64,000 nt of DNA from Leptotrichia hongkongensis (GCF_007990635.1 NZ_AP019846.1:1550001-1614000), one strand, 5' to 3'. Positions 45,908-55,617 are shown, counted from the stretch's first letter. The notes: generated from the sequence alone by a model not told the origin. Numbers and translations: made by a program.

Positions 45908-45988
45908 TTATTTCCAAAACTCTTGTATTAAAATTATTACTATCTGTAATAAAATTATAACTAAGATTTTTATTAATAATGTACGCAT
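45908..45988 (-). CDS. putative type I toxin, hydrophobic 26-residue peptide
   Basis: The peptide begins MRTLLIKILVIILLQ, is almost wholly hydrophobic with one lysine near the start, and ends in IQEFWK. This is a single membrane helix with a charged, aromatic end, as in Fst, Ldr or Ibs toxins. The site AAAGGAGGTG is strong and ten bases before the ATG. A possible promoter (TATACA, 17 bases, TATAAT at 46023-46028) lies just upstream. An ATG far upstream in the same frame is ignored for lack of a ribosome site. Expected to depolarise or disturb the membrane when the antisense RNA is absent. Confidence 0.72.
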   Translation of the reverse strand: MRTLLIKILVIILLQIVIILIQEFWK

Positions 45989-45994
45989 AACTAT
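45982..45994. repeat. direct repeat of the type I locus, copy 2
   Basis: TACGCATAACTAT on the plus strand, covering the toxin start codon and the bases just before it on the toxin mRNA. Confidence 0.85.
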
Positions 45995-46139
45995 GACACC
46001 TCCTTTCTCAAGGATTGATAAAATTATAACATTTTTTATTATATTTGTATATTCATTTTTTATTTTTTTAATGAAACCGAAATTTTTACAAAAAAGATGA
46101 TATTGAATAATTTCACTATTCTTTATCATCTTTTAAATT

Positions 46140-46592
46140 TTAAAGATTTTGTATAAACTTTTTATCTAACTCATTTAGTTTTTCTATGGATTCCTGCTGA
46201 TATTCTTGAATTGATTTCATTAACTCTTTAAATTCATTTTCGTTATATTCTTTTATTAAGCTGTCCGAATTTTCACACTCTTTATTTTCAATCTGATACA
46301 TTCTCTCGAAAAACTTTATCAATAATTTTTTAGTATTGTATAAATATTCATAATCAAAATCAGGATAATTATCTGAATGGATATACTCAAAAAGTTCATT
46401 TAAAAAATTTTCTTTAGCCTTGTAATCTTTTAAATCAAATATATCTCCCAAATTAAAATTTTTTTCAAACTTTCCTTTAATATTTTGAGTTTCAACTCTC
46501 CACTCATTATTGCCTTTTGATTCAAATGTAATTTTGATATATTTTAATTCGTTTGAATGTACTAATTTTAAATTCAAATCATATTTTTTCAT
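46140..46592 (-). CDS. hypothetical soluble protein (150 aa)
   Basis: No signal peptide or membrane helix. It is acidic and helical with a C-terminal coiled-coil-like part (KSIQEYQQESIEKLNELDKK) and a beta-rich N-terminus (LNLKLVHSNELKYIKITFES). Follows AGGAGGA. It forms a run of three minus-strand hypothetical genes with 46631-47374 and 47411-47662, spaced under 40 bases. I do not recognise a family. Confidence 0.75.
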   Translation of the reverse strand: MKKYDLNLKLVHSNELKYIKITFESKGNNEWRVETQNIKGKFEKNFNLGDIFDLKDYKAKENFLNELFEYIHSDNYPDFDYEYLYNTKKLLIKFFERMYQIENKECENSDSLIKEYNENEFKELMKSIQEYQQESIEKLNELDKKFIQNL

Positions 46593-46630
46593 AAATTCCT
46601 CCTAAATCTTAAAAATTTCGACTTTATATG

Positions 46631-47374
46631 TTATATAAAAATATTTTCTCTAATAAGAACACTATTTTTACCTATCTGATCTATTATTCCTTTTATTGTT
46701 AATTCTTCTCCTACTAATAAATTTGTATTTTCTTTTTGTTTTGACAAAAAAACTACTTGAAAATTTTCAAATTCATTTGCTATTAAACTAACATCACCAT
46801 TAACATTAACATCTTTTATTATACCAGAGGTCTCTATACATTTATCAACACATAGAAAACTGCTTTTTTTACATTGGTTTATCAATTCTAATATTTCTAT
46901 TTTTTCATAAGAAGTATCTTTTTGTATTGTTTTTAATCTATTATAAATTTTTGTACTAAGTGAATTTCCATAAACTTCAAGAGTTACTTTTACTACTTTA
47001 TAACTTTCTTTATCTTGAAAATATAATTGTAACAACCTATTTCCATTACTTGTTTCTTTTTTATTAACATAAGTTAATTTATCCATTACATAACTACATT
47101 CAGAATTTTCAAGTATTATTTTTTCATTTTCAAGATATAATTTTATTTTTTTATTACTAACTAATTTAGATATTTTCCAATTATTAACAGCTACACAATA
47201 TACATAATACAATTTTATTGTATCTTGTATTGTACCTGCAAAATAATGATAATACAGCATTAATAGACATACTACTGGTATTAAAACAAATATTCCTGAA
47301 ATTCCAAATGAAACTATCAAAAAAAATAGTCCTGGAAAAAAAAGAATAGCAATAATCGCAATTATAAATCCCAT
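46631..47374 (-). CDS. membrane protein with OB-fold-like C-terminus
   Basis: 247 residues: two membrane helices (about 3-22 and 26-44), a central charged domain, and a C-terminal stretch (TSGIIKDVNVNGDVSLIA, VGEELTIKGIIDQIGKNSV) resembling the tRNA_anti-like OB fold of small membrane proteins. The start has AGGAGGA. Second of three adjacent hypothetical genes. Function unknown. Confidence 0.7.
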   Translation of the reverse strand: MGFIIAIIAILFFPGLFFLIVSFGISGIFVLIPVVCLLMLYYHYFAGTIQDTIKLYYVYCVAVNNWKISKLVSNKKIKLYLENEKIILENSECSYVMDKLTYVNKKETSNGNRLLQLYFQDKESYKVVKVTLEVYGNSLSTKIYNRLKTIQKDTSYEKIEILELINQCKKSSFLCVDKCIETSGIIKDVNVNGDVSLIANEFENFQVVFLSKQKENTNLLVGEELTIKGIIDQIGKNSVLIRENIFI

Positions 47375-47410
47375 AATTTATCATCCTCCTAATTTATATA
47401 TCAAACTATT

Positions 47411-47662
47411 TTAATTTTCTGGAATGCACACTTGACTGCTACTTATTACTTCATCTGGAACTCCTTCACTTCTTAATTTTTTTATGCATTCTCTCATGTC
47501 CATTCTTTCTGTTGGCTGTTCCGATTTATCTATCAAAACATAAATACCAAAACCTATAATAATTATTATCATCGCTATAAAAAATTTTTTTACTTGCTCT
47601 CTTATTTCATTTTCTATTTCATGTCTTCGTTTTTCTTCAGTATTTTTTTTCACTATTTTCAT
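47411..47662 (-). CDS. small single-pass membrane protein (83 aa)
   Basis: A charged N-terminal coil (KKNTEEKRRHEIENEIREQ), one membrane helix (FFIAMIIIIIGFGIYVLI) and an outside tail with two cysteines (RECIKKL and SQVCIPEN) that could form a disulfide. Start follows TGGAGGA. First of the three-gene group. Not recognised. Confidence 0.7.
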   Translation of the reverse strand: MKIVKKNTEEKRRHEIENEIREQVKKFFIAMIIIIIGFGIYVLIDKSEQPTERMDMRECIKKLRSEGVPDEVISSSQVCIPEN

Positions 47663-47813
47663 GTAGTTTCCTCCAATCTGTTAATATTTATAATTCTAAA
47701 TAACTTATTCAGTATAACAAAGAATACTATAATTAAACCTTTAGATTAACCTTATTTTGTCTTTTTTTTTAATTATGTTTAATATTTTTCACAAAAATAT
47801 ATCTATTTAAAAC

Positions 47814-47850
47814 AAAAAAGTCCAATAGATTTCTTTCTATCAGACTTTTT
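47814..47850 (-). terminator. terminator after proA
   Basis: AAAAAGTC and ATAGA pair with TCTAT and GACTTTTT across short interior loops; a T run follows on the minus strand. Confidence 0.75.
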
Positions 47851-47874
47851 CATAAATTTATATTATTTTTCTTA

Positions 47875-49131
47875 CTATTCCCTTATCTGCCCTTCTCCTC
47901 TAATCACATATTTCGTCGTAGTCAGCTCTCTTATTCCCATAGGCCCACGAGCGTGAAGTTTTTGCGTGGAAATTCCGATTTCTCCACCAAAGCCAAATTC
48001 TCCTCCGTCGGAAAATCTTGTCGAAGCGTTTAAGTAAACGTTGGCTGAATCTACTTCGTTTAGGAATTTTTCAGCATTTTCTATAGATTTTGTCAAGATT
48101 GAGTCGGAATGGTGCGTTCCATGATTATTTATATATTCAATTGCTTCATCTATGTTTTTAACTAATTTTAGTGACATTATTAAATCTAGATATTCAGCCC
48201 CAAAATCTTCTTCTGTTGCCAATTTTACATCTTTTCTGTTTCCAACAATTTCTAATGCTTCTTTGCTGTACCTTAGCTCTACACCATCTTTTAAAAGCAT
48301 TTCTGTTAATTCTGGCAAGATTGCTTTTGCAATGTTCTCGTGAACAAGTGTTGTTTCGATGGCATTACATACACTTGGACGCTGTACTTTGGCATTTTCG
48401 ATAATTGGTAATGCCTGCTTTATATCGGCTGTTTCGTCTACAAATATATGACAGATTCCTGCACCTGTTTCTATCATTGGAATTGTTGCGTTTTCTATGA
48501 TGAATCTTTTTAGTCCTTTTCCTCCTCTCGGGATAATTACATCAATATATTTGTCTGCACGGATTAAGTCCATCACAAGTTCTCTTTCTGGCTTTTCTAC
48601 AAGTTGAACTGTATTTTTGGGCAATCCGTGAGCATCTGCAACCCTATTTAATAAATTATTCAAATAAATATTCGAATTTAGTGCATCTTCTGATCCACGT
48701 AAAATTATTGCATTTGAAGATTTTATTGCAAGTCCTGCTGCATCTACTGTAACATTTGGACGAGATTCGTAAATCATTCCGATTACTCCAAGAGGAACTC
48801 TTTTTTTTACAATATTCATTCCATTTTTATGATTCCATCCTGTAATAACTTCTCCAATTGGATCTGGAAACATAGCCATTTCACGTAGACTTTGAGCCAT
48901 TCCTTCTATTCTGCTGTCTGTAAGCTCCATTCTATCAAGCAAGGAAAATGCCATTCCATTTTTCTTACCATTTTCCATATCTATTTTGTTTGCAGCCTTT
49001 ATTTCCTCTTTTTTATTTATCAATTCATCTGCAATTGCAAACAACACATCATTTTTAGTTTTTGTTCCAATTTTCAAAAGTTCCCTTGAAGCGGCTTTTG
49101 CTTTTTTTCCAAGTTCTTCTATATAATTCAT
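47875..49131 (-). CDS. proA: gamma-glutamyl phosphate reductase
   Basis: 418 residues, full length. Second step of proline synthesis, NADPH-dependent. Visible are GVIGMIYESRPNVTVDAAGL, ILRGSEDALNSN and the catalytic cysteine in QRPSVCNAIETTLVH. proB is upstream on the same strand but two broken genes lie between them (49197-50039), so the normally adjacent proBA pair has been separated. Start follows GAGGGAG. Confidence 0.96.
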   Translation of the reverse strand: MNYIEELGKKAKAASRELLKIGTKTKNDVLFAIADELINKKEEIKAANKIDMENGKKNGMAFSLLDRMELTDSRIEGMAQSLREMAMFPDPIGEVITGWNHKNGMNIVKKRVPLGVIGMIYESRPNVTVDAAGLAIKSSNAIILRGSEDALNSNIYLNNLLNRVADAHGLPKNTVQLVEKPERELVMDLIRADKYIDVIIPRGGKGLKRFIIENATIPMIETGAGICHIFVDETADIKQALPIIENAKVQRPSVCNAIETTLVHENIAKAILPELTEMLLKDGVELRYSKEALEIVGNRKDVKLATEEDFGAEYLDLIMSLKLVKNIDEAIEYINNHGTHHSDSILTKSIENAEKFLNEVDSANVYLNASTRFSDGGEFGFGGEIGISTQKLHARGPMGIRELTTTKYVIRGEGQIRE

Positions 49132-49196
49132 ATCTCCCTCATTTCTTAATTTATCTAATTTCTAAAAAAGATTTCCAGCTTTTCTATTCCCATCCT

Positions 49197-49747
49197 TCAT
49201 TTTTTTATTTTTCTCGTTCTAAATATAGCTATCATAAACATAACCATAGAAATAGTTAAAAAAATCCAGTAAATTATTAAATATCGCCTAGCCCAGTCAA
49301 TATTAAAAATATTTGTCATAACTTCCATTAAAATATCAAAAAATTTTTTATCTAGATATTGCCTTTTAAAAATTGATGCTAAGTTTAACACTTCTGACAA
49401 ATATATTGCCAAATATGAAAAAATATATATAATAACTACACTAAAAATAGTTATTTCTAATTCATCATACAGATTCTTAAATTTATTTTTTTTTACTTTT
49501 CTTATTTTTTCTCCTTCATTCGAGTCAGTAATTTCTTTAACTTTTTCTTTTCTTTTTTTACCAAAAAAATTTCCAAATATAACTCCAATTTCTATAATTC
49601 CCACACCTAAAAACATCACTACAATATGTCTTATATTATTTTGAGCCGCAAAAAATAAAGTACAGTTGCAATTATAAAGCCTAAAAATCCACCAAGAAAT
49701 GTGTATAATTTATTTTCATTTTTATTAAAAATATTTTCGCTCTTCAC
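49197..49747 (-). pseudogene. membrane protein of unknown function, frameshifted
   Basis: From the GTG at 49747 (after AGGAGGA) the frame reads KSENIFNKNENKLYTFLGGF and a helix GFIIATVLYF. It breaks at a run of six A (plus 49650-49655); seven would join it to AAQNNIRHIVVMFLGVGI and a protein of about 183 residues with four membrane helices. As printed, only the last 140 residues form a frame, with no ribosome site of its own. Lies in the gap between proB and proA. Confidence 0.65.
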
Positions 49748-49805
49748 TTACTTCCTCCTTTCCATTTTTTTATTCATTCGCTCCGAAAATATTAATGATT
49801 GCTTC

Positions 49806-50039
49806 TCATAAATTCGTATTATGAATTAGTGTTTTGTCAGATAAATCCAATATTTTATTCCCATCTTTATCTATTATATTTATTCTTTCAGCTATTGTGC
49901 TTATATCGTAGTCATTCCAGTTATAAACTTCATTATCTAGAGCCAAGGCTTCTAAGGTTAAATAGCCAAAAAATTGCCATTGTAAGTATTTTAAGATAAA
50001 ATTTGATTCCTACTATTTTTTTGGTTGTTCGTAATTCAT
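49806..50039 (-). pseudogene. remnant of a short hypothetical gene
   Basis: The ATG at 50039 gives MNYEQPKK, then two TAG codons, after which the same frame runs open through LEALALDNEVYNWNDYDIS and IIDKDGNKILDLSDKT to a TGA. The composition looks like real protein, so this is probably an inactivated gene. Not recognised. Confidence 0.35.
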
Positions 50040-50137
50040 AAATCGTTCCTATTTCTCTTTTATTAATTTTTTAGACACTTTTGTACTAAACTTTTAAATA
50101 AAATTTCTCTCAATCAACAAAATTGAATTTATTATTT

Positions 50138-51280
50138 TTATTTTTTCATAACTACATTGTCAATGTGAATAATAGCATCATCGTATTTATAACCCAGTAT
50201 TTCTTCTATATTTTCACTTTTTACACCTTTTATAAGGTTAATTTCCTCTGATGAATAATTTGAAATTCCTGTTGCAACAACTTTACCTTCCAAATCTTCT
50301 ATTTCAATGACTGCCCCTTTATCAAAGTTTCCTTCAATAGATTTTATTCCCACAGGTAATAGGCTATTTCCATTTTTTAATGCTGCTTTTGCACCATTAT
50401 CGATTGTTAATACACCTTCCTTATTAGGCCCATATGCAAGCCAATATTTTCGTAAGCTGATTTTTTTATTTTTTTTCACAAAAAGTGTTCCTATATTTTC
50501 TTTTTCAACGATTCTAGTTATATTGTGAGGATCATCACCACTAGCAATTACAAGACTTGTTCCAATTTTGGTTACCATTTCTGCAGCAATAATTTTTGTT
50601 ATCATTCCACCAGTTCCAAATTTTGATCCTTCCGCTCCTGCCATCTGCTTTATGTCCTCATTAATATCCCCAACCATATTAATCAGATTAGCATCATCAT
50701 ATTTACGTGGATTTTTATTATAAAGTCCGTCAATATCTGATAAAATAATTAATAAATCAGCATCAATTAATCCAGAAACAAGCGCTGACATTGTATCATT
50801 ATCTCCAACCTTAATTTTCAAAGCATTAGATACAATTGCATCATTTTCATTTATAATCGGAATAATTTTTCTTTTTAGAAAAGCATTACAGACATTTCTC
50901 ATGTTCAAATATCTTTTTCTGTTCGAAAATTCCTCTTTTGTTAATAAAAGCTGTCCAATTATTTTGTTATGTTCTTTAAATAATGTTTGATAAATTTGCA
51001 TAAGTGAAACTTGTCCAACTGCTGACAGCATCTGCTTTTCCGCCAAAGTTTTAGGCTTTTCACTTATATTAAGCAGCCCCATTCCAGCTCCAACTGCACC
51101 AGAAGTTACAAGTATTACATCATACCCTTTATCCTGTAAATTACTCAGTTCCAGCACAATTTTCTTTATTTTTTCAATATCTAGATGCCCATTTTCAGTT
51201 GTAAGTGTAGACGTTCCAACTTTTACAACTATCCTCTGTATATTTTCCAAAATTTTTTCTCTTGTGTTACTATTTTTCAT
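50138..51280 (-). CDS. proB: glutamate 5-kinase
   Basis: 380 residues: amino-acid kinase domain (VVKVGTSTLTT, LVTSGAVGAGMGLL, GTGGMITKI) and a C-terminal PUA domain from about residue 275. First and feedback-controlled step of proline synthesis. The start follows AGGAG. A small lipoprotein gene lies upstream. Confidence 0.96.
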   Translation of the reverse strand: MKNSNTREKILENIQRIVVKVGTSTLTTENGHLDIEKIKKIVLELSNLQDKGYDVILVTSGAVGAGMGLLNISEKPKTLAEKQMLSAVGQVSLMQIYQTLFKEHNKIIGQLLLTKEEFSNRKRYLNMRNVCNAFLKRKIIPIINENDAIVSNALKIKVGDNDTMSALVSGLIDADLLIILSDIDGLYNKNPRKYDDANLINMVGDINEDIKQMAGAEGSKFGTGGMITKIIAAEMVTKIGTSLVIASGDDPHNITRIVEKENIGTLFVKKNKKISLRKYWLAYGPNKEGVLTIDNGAKAALKNGNSLLPVGIKSIEGNFDKGAVIEIEDLEGKVVATGISNYSSEEINLIKGVKSENIEEILGYKYDDAIIHIDNVVMKK

Positions 51281-51331
51281 ATTTTTACTATTCTCCTGTT
51301 TAACATTTTTATGTGTTTTGAATTTTTAACA

Positions 51332-51357
51332 TAAGGGCATAAAATTCTATGCCCTTA
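51332..51357 (-). terminator. terminator-like hairpin between lipoprotein and proB
   Basis: Perfect TAAGGGCATA/TATGCCCTTA stem (10 bp). On the minus strand it is followed by TTATGTTAAAAATTC, a poor U tract, so termination may be partial and could let transcription run into proB. Confidence 0.55.
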
Positions 51358-51369
51358 AAGATTACTTAA

Positions 51370-51513
51370 CTATTTTTTCAATTTATTACAAAGATTGGTA
51401 TTTAAACAAGTATATCCTCCAGCAACAGCTCCTGCTCCCAATGCTACAGCGGTACAAGAACTCAAGCTCATAACCAATGCAATTACTACTCCTATGATTT
51501 TAATTTTTCTCAT
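51370..51513 (-). CDS. small lipoprotein (47 aa)
   Basis: Begins RKIKIIGVVIALVMSLSSC, with lipobox LSSC, then about 27 mature residues with a glycine/alanine stretch (ALGAGAVAGGY) and two further cysteines (YTCLNTNLC). Ribosome site TTGGAGGT lies just before the ATG. The third tiny lipoprotein of the window. Function is unknown. Confidence 0.75.
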   Translation of the reverse strand: MRKIKIIGVVIALVMSLSSCTAVALGAGAVAGGYTCLNTNLCNKLKK

Positions 51514-51617
51514 TTTTCTTACCTCCAATTTTGGTTTTTCTTAAAATAACCTAGAAAGGTTCATATTATTTTAACATTTATTTCTTTACAACCATAGATA
51601 ATTTCAATATTTTTATC

Positions 51618-53060
51618 TTAACTTTTACGTATCCATACAGAAATTTTTTCAGGTTCAACTTTAAAATCGGCATTTCCTTCTTCATCTATTGTAATGTCTT
51701 CATATCCACTACCTGTAACTTCGTGCCAAACTTCTCCTGCCCGTTCTTTTCCAAACTCAATCTGTATTTCTTCTTCCTCTTCAGAATTTGAAAGTACGGC
51801 TACACATCCAGTCCATTCATCTCTTCCTGTTCTTTGAATTGCAATTACATTTGGATTATCCAGATGATTTATTTGTTCTCCATAAGCATGTATTCTTCGT
51901 ACTTCCAGAAGTTTGTCAATTATCCATTGGTGCGGGCTTTTTTCTCCTCCCACTCCGTAGTAATCACCATAAAACAAGCATGGATAGCCATCTTTTGATA
52001 ATAATATTATAGCATACGAATGAGGAATAAACCAGTCTTCCACTTGTGATTCTAAAGCACTTCCTTTTTGAGAATCGTGATTATCCACAAATGTTACCGC
52101 TGCCATAGGATTTGTTTCAACTATTGTATGTTCAAAAATTTCTCTTAAATCATAATCCTTTTTCTTTTTAGATGCATCATACATATTAAAATGAAGCCCA
52201 ACATCGAATAAATCAGTCTTATACCCAACATTATTCAGATATTCCTTCAACTTTTCCAAATCATTTCGCCAGTATTCTCCAACAGAATAAAATTCTTCGC
52301 CATAAGCTGCTCTTACTTGTGTCAAAAATTCAGCTATAAACTCATCTTTTATATGTTTTACGGCATCCATTCTGAATCCATCAATTTTTAACTCATTTAC
52401 AACCCATTTACCCCATCGGATTACTTCCTCACGCACTTCAGGATGTGAAAAATCAATATCGGCATTCATCAAATAATCATAATTTCCAAGTTCAGAGTCA
52501 ACTCCTTCATCCCAGTCCTTATTTTCGCCAACAATTTTATAAATTGCAGTTTTACCAGTTTTATTATCAAAATCTATTCCATCGAAAAGATTATAATTCC
52601 ACTTGAATGCAGAGTATTTATCATTTCTTCCGGGAAAAGTAAATTTTGTCCATCCTTCTATTTCAAAAGGATCTGATATTTCTACAGTTCTGTCTTCAGG
52701 ATCAACTTCTATCGCCAAAAAATTCTCTGTTTCATCAGCTCCGCCCTTATGATTCAAAACAGCGTCCAAATATACATTTATATTGTATTTATGAAGTTCT
52801 TCTATTGCTTCAATCAGTTCCTGCTTTGTCCCGTATTTCGTTCTGACAGTTCCTTTCTGGTCAAATTCACCTAAGTCCCATAAATCATAGGCACCATATC
52901 CCACATCAAATTGTGAAGTTCCTTTATATGCTGGCGGAATCCACACTCCACTTACTCCTATTTCACTTAGATGCTTTGCATCATCCTTTAATCTTTGCCA
53001 ATGTTTCCCATCATTCGGCAAATTCCACTCAAAGTACTGTATCATTACTCCGTTTTCCAT
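51618..53060 (-). CDS. cytoplasmic alpha-amylase (GH13)
   Basis: 480 residues with no signal peptide, so intracellular. GH13 motifs are YLDAVLNHKG, GFRMDAVKHI (nucleophile Asp), YSVGEYW (acid Glu) and TFVDNHDSQ (Asp). Length and the start NGVMIQYFEWNLPNDG match the AmyS/cytoplasmic GH13_5 group. It would degrade maltodextrins or stored glycogen. Start follows AGGAGGA. Confidence 0.94.
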   Translation of the reverse strand: MENGVMIQYFEWNLPNDGKHWQRLKDDAKHLSEIGVSGVWIPPAYKGTSQFDVGYGAYDLWDLGEFDQKGTVRTKYGTKQELIEAIEELHKYNINVYLDAVLNHKGGADETENFLAIEVDPEDRTVEISDPFEIEGWTKFTFPGRNDKYSAFKWNYNLFDGIDFDNKTGKTAIYKIVGENKDWDEGVDSELGNYDYLMNADIDFSHPEVREEVIRWGKWVVNELKIDGFRMDAVKHIKDEFIAEFLTQVRAAYGEEFYSVGEYWRNDLEKLKEYLNNVGYKTDLFDVGLHFNMYDASKKKKDYDLREIFEHTIVETNPMAAVTFVDNHDSQKGSALESQVEDWFIPHSYAIILLSKDGYPCLFYGDYYGVGGEKSPHQWIIDKLLEVRRIHAYGEQINHLDNPNVIAIQRTGRDEWTGCVAVLSNSEEEEEIQIEFGKERAGEVWHEVTGSGYEDITIDEEGNADFKVEPEKISVWIRKS

Positions 53061-53087
53061 AATTTCCTCCTTTTTACAATATTTTAT

Positions 53088-53840
53088 TTATTTTAATATT
53101 ATTCCATTTTCAGTTATAAATTTAACAGCTTCTTTCAAATCCTCTTGTGTATCCACTCCTATTACCTGCGACTTAGTTTCTAAAACTTTTATTTTGTATC
53201 CATTTTCAATAAATCTAAGCTGTTCAAGCGATTCTATCTTTTCCAAAACACCTTCCTTTAAATTTTTCAGTTCATTTAAAAATTTCGCTGTATATCCATA
53301 AATTCCAACATGTTTAAAATATTTAATATTTTGGCTATTATTCTTATCACGTTCATAAGGAATTACTGAACGGCTAAAATAAATGGCATTATCATCAAAG
53401 TCTGTAATAACTTTTACATTATTTGGATTTTCAATTTCATTTTGAGATTTCATTTCCTGCTTCAATGTAACAATTTCAGATTTTTCATCCCTATAATTAT
53501 TTGCCAGAATATTAATCGATTCAATGTCAATTAATGGCTCATCCCCTTGAATATTTATAATAAAATCGTAATTTTGATATTCATTTTTATTAATAACTTC
53601 TATTATTCTGGAAGTTCCATTCTGATGATTTTGAGCTGTCATAACCACATTCCCTCCAAATTTTTTCACCGCCTCAAAAATTCTCTCATCATCAGTAGCC
53701 ACAACAATCTCATCAATATCAGCATTTTTTGCTCTTTTATAAACCCATTCGATCATAGCATGTCCGCAAATATCCTTAAGTGGCTTTCCCTCAAACCTGC
53801 TGGATGCATATCTTGCTGGTATAACTCCCAATATTTTCAT
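53088..53840 (-). CDS. kdsB: CMP-KDO synthetase
   Basis: 250 residues from the ATG at 53840 (after AAGGAG). Activates KDO with CTP for the inner core of LPS, which shows a Gram-negative outer membrane. Motifs: GVIPARYASSRFEGKPL, NIQGDEPLI, HVGIYGYTAKFL. The gene is 27 bases upstream of the amylase; other KDO genes are not in the window. Confidence 0.96.
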   Translation of the reverse strand: MKILGVIPARYASSRFEGKPLKDICGHAMIEWVYKRAKNADIDEIVVATDDERIFEAVKKFGGNVVMTAQNHQNGTSRIIEVINKNEYQNYDFIINIQGDEPLIDIESINILANNYRDEKSEIVTLKQEMKSQNEIENPNNVKVITDFDDNAIYFSRSVIPYERDKNNSQNIKYFKHVGIYGYTAKFLNELKNLKEGVLEKIESLEQLRFIENGYKIKVLETKSQVIGVDTQEDLKEAVKFITENGIILK

Positions 53841-54120
53841 AACTATTTTTCTCCTCTTTTTCAACAATTTTATAAAATAACCATAATCCTCTTTTAAAAC
53901 AAAACTTATAAACTATACTATTTTATATTAAGCTCTTTTAAAAAATAACAATAAATTTTATATTTATACAAATTAACAGCACAATCTTTTAAAAAACGCT
54001 TTAATTCAAGGGTTTTTTATTTTTACTATTAAAATAAAAAATAGAATTAAATCTCAAATAAGCTTGAATGTATTTTACCACATTTTCATCTAAATTACAT
54101 TATATTTATATCAGATAAAT

Positions 54121-54152
54121 AAAAAAAGAGCCATTTAATTTCTAAACAGCTC
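54121..54152 (-). terminator. terminator after the carboxypeptidase gene
   Basis: GAGC-CA-TTTA pairs with TAAA-CA-GCTC, with A/T runs on both sides; seven T follow on the minus strand. Confidence 0.7.
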
Positions 54153-54159
54153 GATTTTT

Positions 54160-55617
54160 TTATGCAAGTCCAAGTGTTATAAATCTCAAAATACGTCTAA
54201 ATAAAGACAACTGCTTGTAATCATTCTGTGCCACAATATCAACAGTTTCTACAACCTTGTTATCATTTGACAGAACTTCAAGTTTACCTATTACATCTCC
54301 TTTAGAAATTCCTTCTTTTTCAGCTGAGACTTGTAAATCTTTTACTTCAAATTTATAATTTGTATTATCAATCTGGTAAACATTTGTTGTTAAAACACCT
54401 TTTATTTCTTTTGCTTCAGCATTTTTTATCTTAAACTTTTTATTAATTTCCTGTCCTGCCTTGTAAACTGGTATCATACGTTTTTCCAACTGTGTAAATT
54501 CCTGCTTCTGATCTTCCGTTCTAGCATCGTCACTCTTATTTCCCAATGTGACTGAAATAATTTCAAGATTTCCTATTTTACTTGATACTATCATATTGTA
54601 TCCAGCTTGTGCATGAAATCCTGTCTTCAGACCATAAATTCCAAACTTGTCCAAAAGATGATTTCTATTATTATAAACAACATCTTCCCCTTCTGAATTT
54701 TGCAGCACCAATTCTGATTCCTTCATCCAAGCACGTAATCTTTCATCTCTTATAGCTCTTTTTCCAAGTAAATACATGTCATAAGCCGTTGAAATATCCA
54801 TATTCTTTTTTGTCATTGAAGTTGGAAGACCAGCTGGAGTATAATAACGAGTATCATTCATTCCAAGTTCTTTTGCTTTATCATTCATCAATTTTACAAA
54901 ATTATCAAAGTTCCCTTTTCCTATGTGATATGCTACTAAATATGCCGCATTATTGGCTGAATATATTATCTCTGCACGAAGTAAATCTTTTAAAGTATAA
55001 CAATCTCCTGCTTTAGCATTTAGCCAACTTCCACCCATATTTACTATTTCAGGAGTAAAGCAAACTTTATCATCAAGTTTTGCATTTCCTCTATCAATTT
55101 GTTCAAGTGTAACCAAAATATTCATGACTTTTGTAAGTGATGCTATCGGATGTTTTTTTCTTGACATTTTATCCTTTAAAATTTTTCCATCTTCAGTTGC
55201 AATAAATTTTATTACTTCGCCATAATAATGAGAAACCCCTTCATGCTCATGTTCTATAGCTTTTACGACTTTTTTCTTCTGAACAGCCTTTTTAACATTT
55301 TTTGCTGATTTATTTTCATCCGTTTCTTTATCTTTTTCTTGATCACTATTTTTCTTTGAATTTGAAAGGTTTTCATTAAAATATTCGTGTTTTCTTTTTT
55401 TGTTATGTCCTAAATGCTTTTCTTTCCCTCTTTTTGTTGCCTCTTCAACCTCATCATACTTATTATCAGTCGAAACATTTTTCTTTTCTTCCTTAATGAC
55501 AGGATTACTTTCCTTAGAAACTGTCCCGCCGTTTTCCTGCTCTCCTTCTGCATAGGCTAAAACTGCAAATAATGCAATTACTCCAAATATCAAAACTCTT
55601 TTTACCCTTTTAACCAT
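54160..55617 (-). CDS. dacA: D-alanyl-D-alanine carboxypeptidase (PBP5-like)
   Basis: 485 residues from the ATG at 55617, after AAAGGAAAAG. It has a signal sequence (RVLIFGVIALFAVLAYA), then a long Lys/Glu-rich low-complexity spacer to about residue 115, then an S11 peptidase with SLTK, SAN (YSANNAAY) and KTG (GLKTGFHAQ), and a C-terminal beta domain plus a short hydrophobic end. Trims the terminal D-Ala of peptidoglycan. The basic spacer before the catalytic domain is longer than in most relatives. Confidence 0.93.
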   Translation of the reverse strand: MVKRVKRVLIFGVIALFAVLAYAEGEQENGGTVSKESNPVIKEEKKNVSTDNKYDEVEEATKRGKEKHLGHNKKRKHEYFNENLSNSKKNSDQEKDKETDENKSAKNVKKAVQKKKVVKAIEHEHEGVSHYYGEVIKFIATEDGKILKDKMSRKKHPIASLTKVMNILVTLEQIDRGNAKLDDKVCFTPEIVNMGGSWLNAKAGDCYTLKDLLRAEIIYSANNAAYLVAYHIGKGNFDNFVKLMNDKAKELGMNDTRYYTPAGLPTSMTKKNMDISTAYDMYLLGKRAIRDERLRAWMKESELVLQNSEGEDVVYNNRNHLLDKFGIYGLKTGFHAQAGYNMIVSSKIGNLEIISVTLGNKSDDARTEDQKQEFTQLEKRMIPVYKAGQEINKKFKIKNAEAKEIKGVLTTNVYQIDNTNYKFEVKDLQVSAEKEGISKGDVIGKLEVLSNDNKVVETVDIVAQNDYKQLSLFRRILRFITLGLA

